Shown here: positions 56,279 to 64,000 of the stretch, piece by piece
Layout of the letters: every line of letters starts with the position of its first letter
How positions within the stretch are numbered: position 1 is the first letter of the stretch
NCBI GenBank assembly: GCA_963575745.1
Contig: CAUYUJ010000863.1
Coordinates: 1-64,000, forward strand
DNA length: 64,000 nt
From: Prorocentrum cordatum
Lineage: Eukaryota; Sar; Dinophyceae; Prorocentrales; Prorocentraceae
Reading direction: 5' to 3'
The notes under the pieces: model-generated
Databases searched by the model: none
Told to the model about the DNA's origin: nothing
Seen by the model: the letters and a program-made list of their open reading frames with translations, nothing else
Program-made: the position numbers and the translations under genes

Positions 56279-58200
56279 TCAACCCGCGCGCTTCGCCTTC
56301 GCTGACGCTGCCGGGCCCCCTCGCTGACCCCCCCCCAGGCGCTTCCGCTCAGAACGCGAATTGCGCCGCCGCCCCCCGTCGGGCGTCGCCCTCGACCTGT
56401 CTGCCAGCCATCTGCTGAACTCTTGTTTCGCGAGCGCAGCGGAGCAGCCGGCGCATTTCCACGAGCCGCGCGGCGCCGTCGCGGACGCTGCGCGAGCCCG
56501 GCGCTTCCACTTTGCATTGGGACTTTGCTCCGCATCCGCGAAGAGAGCTTTTGTTCTGCCTTTGGAATTTCGCGCTGAACGCGCTCTCGCATCTCTCTCT
56601 TCGAGCTGGCGCTGGGGGCGCTCCGCGCCCGCCCGATGTGCCCGTCTCTCGCCGCGCCTGCGCGCATATTGCACGTCGGTTCTGCGTCGGCCACTTTCTC
56701 GAGCGCGCAACGCGAGAACAACCGCGTTCTTTGTTGTGACAGCACTTTGCTCATGGCAGCGCTTCCACGCCCCGCGCGCAGCTATGCCTCGTGGCGGGCC
56801 CCTTTCTTGCGCGCCTTGCAGATGCGCTCCTCGACGCCCCGGGTCTGGCGCCAACTTCTCGCGCCCGCAGCGGGGGCGCTTCAGCTTCCGCTTCAGCTCT
56901 TCGCACTCTGCGCGCATCCCCCCTCTGCGTCGGCTGCCCCCTGCCAGCTCCCATTGATTGATGCGCCGCGAACGCCACTTCGCTTGCGCGAACATCGCGC
57001 GCGCGGCATCTCCGTCTCTCGGGGCCGTCAATACAGCGCCGCGACGTCAACTTCGACGAGTGGCGCTGGGGCGCATGGAAAGCATCCGCGCATTTCCACA
57101 GACCGCGCTCCGCGAACGGCCACGGCGCACCCGCGCTCTCCTTCCTTTCCAAACACAGGCTGCACGCGCGGAGCCCGTCTGAACGACTCCACTGCCCGGT
57201 CGGGCGCTGCTTCTTCTGCTTCGTGCATCCGCGCTCTACGCGCCTCCCCGACGGCGCGAGCCTTTTCTCGATCGCGTCCCAGTCGAGCTCCTTCCCTCGC
57301 AGCGCTCGCAAGAACAAGTCGGGGCCCTTCCGCTTGTTTCGCTCCCCCTGCTGGCAGGGCGCGATGTCGATGGGCCAGAATGTCGGCATGTCTCCGCGAC
57401 GCTGCACCCGCGCGGGCGCCGCGTAGCTCGACAACGGTGGCGCCCCCCCGCCGAAGCTGAGGTCTACGACGACCCCCCGCTTGAACGTCTGGCCCCGCGC
57501 CGCGTGCGCCGTTGCTCCAAGCGCCGGGGGCGTCGGGAACTGCCGCCTCTTGACTTCTTGTCGCGGGCGCGGGCGACCTTTATCCACGAACCACTCTTTC
57601 TTCAGTGGCGCCACCAGGTACAAGCCGGGAGTCTTCAGAACTTACATCGTCCAATTGCAAGAAATTCGACCGCCGTTCCCGTCGTCGCTTTCGTCGCAGA
57701 GGATGAACATGACGACTTGCGCTTTCTTTAATATGGTGTCGCGCAGGCGCGTGACTCGATCGTTCTCACCGTCACCGTCGCAGACCCAAGACTGCACCCG
57801 GCCAGCGCGCCCACGCAAGAGGTACCCACCGTCGCTTCTATCAAAATGGTCGGTGAGAGCAATCGGCATGCCTTCCGCGATGGGCACAATTCTGTACAAG
57901 TCTCCAACCTCCTTGTAGCGCTGGAGCCATGCCATTTTCTGTAGCGGCAAATCCGGCCGTTCGCGCAGCGCCTCCAGCGTGGGCGTATCCCCTGCAGGAA
58001 CGTACACGACGGGCTTTCGGTGCCCCCGCGCGTACCCGGCGGCCCAGAGCCGCATTCACCTCGTACTTCATATCGCTGTTGAGAAACACGCCAGGCGGCA
58101 CAAGAAACTTCTCTGTCAGCAGACGCGGATCCTCCGAGCTATCCGCCACGAGCCGACGCCGCGAAAAAGAAACAAGTCCAGAGACCCAGAGGCCCACGTC
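56279..58200 (-). pseudogene. Pif1-like helicase, C-terminal half with zinc-ribbon repeats
   Basis: The minus strand keeps the C-terminal part of a Pif1-type 5'-3' DNA helicase. It reads SEDPRLLTEKFLVPPGVFLN, then after a frameshift near 58,060 PTLEALRERPDLPLQKMAWL and GMPIALTDHFDRSDGGYLLR. A TAA follows at about 57,640, then YLVAPLKKEWFVDKGRP, the motif TAHAARGQTF (57,483-57,512, expected TAHAAQGQT), KGPDLFLRALRGKELDWDAI and QWSRSDGLRACSLC. A last frame to 56,279 has a Cys repeat CAGCSAALAKQEFSRWLADR typical of the zinc-rich tails of expanded dinoflagellate copies. Frameshifts, a stop and the altered motif point to a dead copy. ATPase motifs I-III are absent. It lies in eIF3j intron 1, same strand. 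Confidence 0.7.
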
Positions 58201-58570
58201 GCGAGAACATGTTTGCCAGCGTGCCTTGACACGTTACTGTGTCCGTTCCTAACTGACATGACCAAATGCGTGGTAATGAACTTCCCTGATCAAGGCACAG
58301 AAGAACAGAAACACACAAAAACGAAACTCCCAACACTCATTTAGGGTCGGCGGCAGAGGCGGGAACCGTTAGATCTGGCCGCTCCCGCCCTGCGGTGTGG
58401 GCCGTGCGAGACCTCTCTGACAGAGTGTTTGGCACAGTCTTTGGCCCCCTTCTCCAGTGCCTGGTCAAAAACCTCCTGAAAGTCCCTCCGAGGGGGCCCC
58501 ACTCTGCCGCCGGCCCCCCGCTGGCCCCCCCCCCTTCAAGGTCTCAAACGGCCCGGGGACGACCCAAGGG
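58201..58570. other. Intronic sequence, no gene
   Basis: May include the faded upstream end of the helicase copy. Nothing readable. Confidence 0.35.
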
Positions 58571-59190
58571 CGCCCCAAGCCGGTCCTAGAGAGTCCCGAG
58601 CAGTCCAAGAGAGCCTCCAGACGGCTCCAGATCGCTCCAAGACGCCAAAGATGGCCTCCAGACGGCCCAAGACGCTTCCAAGACGGCCCAAGAGGCCTCC
58701 AAGAGCACCCCCAAGAGAGCCCCAACATGCAAAAATCATTGATTTTTCAAAGGCTTTTGAAGGATTTTCTCGTTCTCGCCATTTCGGCTTACCCACGCTC
58801 CAAGACGGCCCAAGAGGCCCCCAAGATCGCCCCAGGACGGCCCAACAAGCCCCCAAGAGGGCTCCAAGACGGCGCAAGAGGGCCCCAAGACGGCCCAAGA
58901 GGCACCCAGAACGGCCTAAGAGAGGCCCCAGGACGGCCCCAAGAGGGCGCTCAGAAGGGGAACCCGAATGAACATTTTGAGCTTTCGGTCCCAAGAGGCC
59001 CCCAGGGGGCTCTTAGAGGCCCCCAGGAGGCCCCCAAGAGGCTCCAAGAGAGCCCCCACAGGCCCCAAGAGGCCCCCAAGAGGCTCACAAGAAGCCCCCA
59101 GGAGGCCCTCAAGAGGCCCTAAACTCCCCCGCGGAGGCCCCGAGAGCCCTCTCGAGAGACCCCAAGAAGCGTCCACGAGGACCCCGACCC
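58571..59190. repeat. CCAAGACGGCC / CCAAGAGGCCC array
   Basis: Degenerate 12-bp units, interrupted by about 75 bases of AT-richer sequence at 58,725-58,800 and a shorter break near 58,965-58,990. Confidence 0.9.
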
Positions 59191-59657
59191 AAAACCCAAG
59201 CACGGTGGCGGGATGGGTCGCGCCACGTCACGACTTTCGATGCTGCGCGATCTTCGGCAAACTCCCAGGGAGCGGCTGGTGATGCGCCGCCGGCGTCCTC
59301 GATTACGCTAGGCCCGACCTCCCAATGCACATATCCCTCGTGAATTACGCCCGCGCTCCAGGGCCACGGGCCGTTGCGAATTGCACCCCGTGCGTGCTCC
59401 CAGGGTCACGGTCCTGAGTAAATTCAGCTGCGCCCGCGCTCCCAAGGCCACGGCATCTCGCGTAATTATTACGATAATGCCGCGCTCCCACGGGTCTCAC
59501 GCGGCCTCCTGGGGCGTCCAAGTCCCTTCTGGGGCCTGCTGGGACCGCCGCGCCCCGTTGTGCGTGGAAGATGCTGCGCGGGGGGCGCGCCATCCATCAA
59601 CTGGCACACCCGAGCTCAACGCGTCAGTTGCTACATCGGTATGTCCTTAACTCGGCT
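59191..59657. other. Intronic sequence, no gene
   Basis: Contains three spaced copies of a CGCTCCCAGGGCCACGG-like motif, the remains of a loose tandem repeat. Confidence 0.4.
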
Positions 59658-59829
59658 ACACGCAAGAGTGACCCTGGGTAAGAAGGACCTTTGGTGCGCG
59701 GCTTTCTGGGGGGCCGCGGGGGGACCAAACCTGGGCGCGCAAGCCGCTGCTACCGCTTCGTTTTCAGCCATCTGGGGGCCCACCTGTGCCCGCACCAAAG
59801 GTCACCCCGGCGAAAGGTCACCCTCACGT
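59658..59829. mobile_element. Foldback element F12, copy 2
   Basis: Left end ACACGCAAGAGTGACCCTGG; right end, in reverse complement, ACGTGAGGGTGACC. GACCTTTGGTGCG is repeated inverted inside. Alignable to the right end of the 9,519-10,177 element. Confidence 0.7.
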
Positions 59830-59929
59830 CTAATCGATTAACGATGCTCGCGTCAAAAGGGTTCGAAAGTACGGTCTCCCCCGGGAATGCTTGCACTGGG
59901 GTTCTCCGGCTTCAGAGGATCGGGTGGCT

Positions 59930-60175
59930 CTGCTGCGGTGTTTCGCCTTCAAGGCGGCCCTGGGCGCCCCGGGGGCGCCCCTGTGCGCCGGATGGGCGCG
60001 ACGAAGTTTCGCCTGGCGGGTGGGCGCCTCGTGGGCGCCCCGTGTGCTGGCCGGGTGCGTCGAAGCTCCGCCCGGTGGGTGGCCGTGGGCGCCCCGTGGG
60101 CGCCAGGTGCGAAAAAAACGGGACGTGTCAACTTTTCGCCGTGCGGGCGGCCGCTGGCGCCTCGTGGGCGCCTCG
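59930..60175. repeat. GTGGGCGCCCCGTGGGCGCC repeat, block 1
   Basis: Diverged units of GGGCGCC with GCGCGACGAAGTTTCGCC-like spacers. Related block at 61,840-62,040. Confidence 0.8.
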
Positions 60176-60207
60176 CTCTGCTTGCACTACATCTCTAACT
60201 TCACATA

Positions 60208-60368
60208 TTCAGGGCAGTTTTTAATCCATAGGATTTTAAACATTTTTCTTTTAAGTGAGCAATGTATGAATACATTTGTGCATGAACTCCTCTTTGTTTT
60301 TAACACCGAATCCCTGCACTTTTAATGCGTGATCCGCAGGCGGAGCATGTATCAAAAACGGCACTGTA
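60208..60368. mobile_element. Foldback element F3, copy 5
   Basis: A 161-bp copy, TTCAGGGCAGTTTTTAATCC to AAAAACGGCACTGTA, flanked by TA. Confidence 0.85.
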
Positions 60369-60369
60369 T

Positions 60370-61030
60370 ATGTCAAAACATCGTTCTCCGTTCAACATAA
60401 AAATGTGCTCGGCGATCCCACCCATTCGAGCCACGGTGAACCGTTCACCTCTCCAAGCCACAATTTTCGCACGGCCTTGCCCCATGGTTCGCTTTCGAAT
60501 TGAAATCACATCAGCTCTGCCAGCCCATTGTCGAATCCCCCCCACTCCTGCCGAATGATAGAGTGCGCGCGCACTTGCTTATCAGACTAAATCCTGTTCC
60601 AATATTCCTTTGCAACCAACGCATCAACATCAACATACCCGCGAACATGTCGAGCTTATTTCGAACACATTCGTTCAGCAGGCATGTCGACAACATCTTG
60701 AACACCCACTGGCTTAACTTACCACGTCATGCAGATGTTCTGCCCGCGTTCACTGGCTGACGCCATATTGACACCGTGTGGCTTCAGTCGTGTCGTCCAA
60801 CCCGCGCGCTCTCATCTCACGCGGTGCACCTGCGTTGATTTAGCATGCGCCCAGTGCGCGACTCCATATCACGTAGTACCATGCGGGCCAGGCGCGCGCC
60901 GACACGCGCGCGTCGAAACCTGTTCTCAAACCGTTGATGCTCGAAGTCAAGTCGTTGTTTCAGCAAGCGTCTGCCAGATGTATCGAAGTTCTGCAAAACG
61001 CACACCTCCTCATCACCGCCATACGCTCCA
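60370..61030. other. Lower-GC intronic stretch
   Basis: Noticeably richer in AT than its surroundings. No domain recognised in any frame. Confidence 0.4.
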
Positions 61031-61330
61031 TCATATCGCCGCCGTTATCGCCACCGAGAATTGCCACCATTGCCGCCACCATCATTACAACCACTTCCAT
61101 CACCGACACATAGGCAACACAATCATCACCATCAGCATCACCACCACCACCATCATCATCAGCATCGTTAGCATCGTCATTACCATCAAAGCTATCATCA
61201 TCACCATCAACACCTTATCAAAAATATGCTCACCATCATAACCGTCATCATCGCCACCATCATCGGCGCCGTCGTTCGCATTGCCGCCATCATCGCCATC
61301 TCGCCACCACCATCGCCGTTATCGTCATCG
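61031..61330. repeat. CAT/CAC/ATC degenerate trinucleotide repeat
   Basis: Runs of CATCACCACCACCATCATCA type. Confidence 0.9.
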
Positions 61331-61679
61331 TTGTCGCCCTTGTTGGCATCATCATGGTGTCGCGCCTGCCCGAGTCACCGACCCGCGCTGTACTGCCTTC
61401 GCGCCAACGCGGCCTTTGAGACGCGCTGCTGGGGAGTTCCCATCGGTCAGAGCCACCGCGGCCGCATCAAATGTGCCAAACCAGATTGTCGCTCTGTGCG
61501 CGAGCGTGCACGCACCAGCGCGGGCACAGAGATGCGCTAGCAAATGCCAATCAGACGCCGCAAGCGTGACCGCCAAACAATTCGCCAAACAAGTTGCGAG
61601 CCGGAGGGTGGGATGTTTGCGCAAGCAGTGGAATTGGCGACTTGCAGAAGGCCGAAGTTAGCTTACACCCTACAACTTT

Positions 61680-62270
61680 GCCGCTACATAGATTGTACCA
61701 CACATTGCTTGCACTGCGTAGCTCACACCACATCGGTTGCACCACACACGGCTTGCACCGCTTGGCTTCCACATCCATAGTGCAAGAGCTCACTGTGCGG
61801 GGTCCACGCTGGCAACCATAGAAACAAGTGGACGAGTGTGACGGGGCTTCCCCCGGTGAGCGGCCGTGGGCACCTCGTGGGCACCCCGTGGGCGCCGAAG
61901 GCCCCGTGCAGTGGCCGGGCGTGGCGGAGTTTTCACCTGGTGGGCGCCCGTGGGCGTTCCATGTGCAGGCTGGGTGTGTCCAGGCTTTGCCTGGTGAGTG
62001 GCCGTGGGCGTTTTGGTGGACGCGTCACGCTGCTTGCGCTACATGGCTTGCTTGACAGTGCCTCACCACTTTGCTCACACCTCGAAGTTTACATCGCGCA
62101 GCTTGCACCACATTGCTCACCCACATATTACGCCACGTAGCTTGCAACATGCATGGGTTGCGCCACGTTGCCTACACCTCATAGCGTGCGCAACACATCT
62201 ACATTGCACCTCATTGTGTGCAACGCGCATGGCTTACACCACATAACGTGCACCACGCAGCTGACACACC
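61680..62270. repeat. TTGCACCACA repeat with inserted GGGCGCC block
   Basis: Diverged units such as GCTCACACCACATCGGTTGC before 61,785 and after 62,040. The middle (61,840-62,040) is a GTGGGCACCCCGTGGGCGCC block like that at 59,930. Confidence 0.8.
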
Positions 62271-62589
62271 CAGAGAGAACTCACTGTATGCGGGTCCGCG
62301 ATGCCAAACTTCTTCCCTCAAGAACCGGGGGTCTGCGGATCAGGTTATTTCCAGGAGGATCCGGGGTGGGGCGCGCGCTTTGCCCGAGCGGGCACGCACA
62401 GAGCGCACCTGACCTCCGCACTATTTTTCGTGGAGGATAACTTGGCCGGCCCTTCCCGAGCATGGCGCCAGGGACATTCTACAGGGGACGTTTTTCAAAC
62501 TGCAAACATCCTGGGCCCACACCTTTTCCGGGCCCCCCCCCTGACCCATCCTGGGGTATGCTCTGGCCAGAACTTTGCGGCGGATCCAG

Positions 62590-62830
62590 CTGTGGCGACG
62601 AGAAACCTCCCAAAAACCAGACAGGGAGGAAAACCGCCCTCCTTTCGAGGGACAACGTAGGGGGGGGACTAGCTCAGCGAGGGAAGCATCGAGTTTGAAT
62701 CGGCGACGCATCGCCGATAGATCGGCGATAGGCCCCCAGTAGCGTATCAACACGGTACTGGGCGGGGTGTGATATCGAGCCCTAGTCGGCGGTCAGTGGA
62801 CGATTGGGGGTCGGTTCGTCCCCCCCTGAC
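62590..62830. repeat. Dispersed hairpin repeat E, copy near eIF3j donor
   Basis: GAATCGGCGACGCATCGCCG, ATAGATCGGCGATAGGCCCC and GATTGGGGGTCGGTTCGTCC. It ends about 40 bases inside the donor of intron 1. Confidence 0.75.
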
Positions 62831-62868
62831 TTCTACTTCTAACATTGCTGCTGAACGGAGCTCGACTC

Positions 62869-63012
62869 CTGCGCGCTCAGCACAGGCTCCGGCTCGGCCA
62901 CCTTGGCCTTCGCCTTGGGCTTCGGCTTGGCCTTGGCGACGGCCGGCGAGGCGGCGGACGCAGGTGGCGGTGCGTCGTCCTCGTCCTCCGAGTCCTCGGG
63001 AGGAGACGGATC
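62869..63012 (-). CDS. eIF3 subunit J, upstream (acidic/Lys-Ala-Pro) exon
   Basis: A 144-nt exon, 48 codons, phase 0: DPSPPEDSEDEDDAPPP, then alternating Lys/Ala/Pro, ending AEPEPVLSAQ. Acidic then basic, Pro-rich sequence followed by a PEP-VL-x-x-[EQ] stretch is the layout just before the KLR segment in plant and animal eIF3j. Acceptor is CCTCCTCGAAAG/GATCC after a long pyrimidine stretch; the donor appears to be CAG/GAGTCG (GA). The exon begins with G like the other two. An N-terminal Trp/Asp-rich exon should lie upstream; none was found up to 64,000. Confidence 0.65.
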
Positions 63013-63029
63013 CTTTCGAGGAGGCCAGG

Positions 63030-63265
63030 GGGAAGGAGGAGGAGGAGGAGGAGGAGGAGGAGAAAGCAGAGCGTAACCGATGGAGGGAAGGAGGAAGAAG
63101 CGGAGGAGGAGGGGGAGGAGGAGGAGGAGGAGGAGGAGGAAGGGGAGGAGGACGATGAGGAGGACAGGGGAGAGGGCGGGAGAGTGAGGATAGGGGGAGG
63201 CGGAGGAGGAGGAGGAAGAGGAGGACGAGGAGGAGGACGGAAGGAGAGGGCGGGAGAGTGAGGAC
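63030..63265. repeat. GAG-rich tract upstream of eIF3j exon
   Basis: Purine tract on this strand, so it forms the polypyrimidine tract before the acceptor at 63,013 on the gene strand. Confidence 0.95.
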
Positions 63266-63354
63266 AGGGGGAGGAGGGTGGCAGCCCAGGCGCGCTCGCG
63301 CCATATCTGACGCCCTATCCCTCCCACCCATCCCGCCCCATTGCGCATCTATAT

Positions 63355-63384
63355 GTGTACATATATATATCTATATGTAATTTG

Positions 63385-63421
<37 letters not shown>

Positions 63422-63470
63422 GTATCCGCGATGCTCGTACACACATATATATAGTTATGTATGTATATAT
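63355..63470. repeat. TA/TATG microsatellite
   Basis: TATATATG-type repeats, pure (TA)n at about 63,395-63,420. Confidence 0.95.
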
Positions 63471-63890
63471 GCGTATGCAGACACACAAATTTCTGCCGAC
63501 GGGTGTCATATCGGACCTCGAGCCCCCCAAAGGGCCCCAATGAGTCGTACCCGCTGCAGGCTTTGCTGACGACTGCACGGCGCTGATGCGCGAGGACAAC
63601 TTTCGAAAGGCACGCAGCAACTTCCACGCGTGTAGCTGCTAGAAGCCGTTGAGACGAAGGTATGCGACGTGCATACGAGAACCAGCTTTGAACACGATTC
63701 GCTCTCATCAACTTAGTGGGTAAACTGGTGCCAGTTAATCTATGTGCAGTGAGGACATCTCAAGCGAAAGGTCTGGCACGCCCTACGGATAGAGAGCGCG
63801 GGATTGTGGAGTCGCAGGGGTTCAAAAGCGCGCGCGCGAGGCTTTCGCGCTGAGTTCGCGACTGTTTCTGTGCAAACTCTGCTCTGTGTC
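63471..63890. other. No recognised gene
   Basis: No eIF3j N-terminal exon was recognised here. A short plus frame, GFADDCTALMREDNFRKARS, faintly resembles an RT active site but is too short to call. Confidence 0.3.
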
Positions 63891-63894
63891 GTCG

Positions 63895-64000
63895 TCGTCC
63901 TCCTCCTCCTCGTCCTCCTCCGCCTCCGCCTCCTCCTCCTCCTCCTCCTCCGCCTCCTCCTCCTCCTCCTCCCTCTCCTCCTCCTCCTCCCTCTCTGTTT
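63895..64000. repeat. CTC-rich tract to window end
   Basis: Pyrimidine trinucleotides running off the window. Confidence 0.95.

Larger units (their letters stand above)
51970..62868 (-). other. eIF3j intron 1 (apparent GA-AG, 10,899 nt)
   Basis: The upstream exon ends GCGCAG and the intron starts GAGTCGAG; the acceptor is CTTGCAG/GAGCAG. GCAGGAG occurs at both junctions, so the exact cut could slide, but no placement gives a GT donor at this phase. Contents: F13, F5/F4, satellites, a Pif1-like helicase pseudogene, F12, F3 and repeat E. Confidence 0.65.

Noticed and set aside
63541-63640. Reverse-transcriptase active site in GFADDCTALM
   Set aside because: Only about 25 codons look plausible and no flanking RT motif was found.

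Overview
The window looks like nuclear DNA of a dinoflagellate. It is GC-rich and has very few genes. Most of it is simple and tandem repeats, decayed non-LTR (LINE-like) retroelements and short foldback (MITE-like) elements. The one credible host gene has exons that each begin with G after an intron ending in AG, and one intron appears to start with GA instead of GT; both are reported dinoflagellate habits. No species can be named from the sequence alone.

The host gene is the 3' part of translation initiation factor eIF3 subunit J, on the minus strand from about 63,012 to 47,035. Three exons (62,869-63,012; 51,892-51,969; 47,035-47,520) join in phase across introns of 10.9 kb and 4.4 kb. Both introns are packed with satellites and foldback elements, and the first also holds a decayed Pif1-like helicase. 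The N-terminal exon(s) lie outside the window or were not recognised.

Retroelement remnants: LINE-1 (+, 1,700-5,264: reverse transcriptase, zinc fingers, cytosine-C5-methyltransferase-like module, tail); LINE-2 (-, 19,030 down to 7,200: N-terminal domain, endonuclease, reverse transcriptase); LINE-5 (-, 29,520-28,240); LINE-3 (-, 31,760-31,105); LINE-4 (+, 38,427-40,441: RT end, zinc fingers, methyltransferase-like module). All carry stops and frameshifts.

The most striking structure is a giant imperfect inverted repeat, about 11,235-18,690. Its arms of 2.3 and 2.7 kb keep the same order of repeat blocks and variants, around a 2.5-kb spacer of other tandem repeats. It sits inside LINE-2, separating two pieces of one coding region.

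At least a dozen foldback families (labelled F1-F13 here; labels are mine) are scattered through the window. Several have visible target-site duplications, and some are nested in each other or in the LINEs, which gives a relative order of insertion. Tandem arrays include two blocks of one ~89-bp satellite (41.2-43.7 and 49.5-51.3 kb), a ~94-bp array (54.7-56.3 kb), a 1.55-kb CAGCCT hexamer array, a ~72-bp array, and many GAG/CTC tracts.
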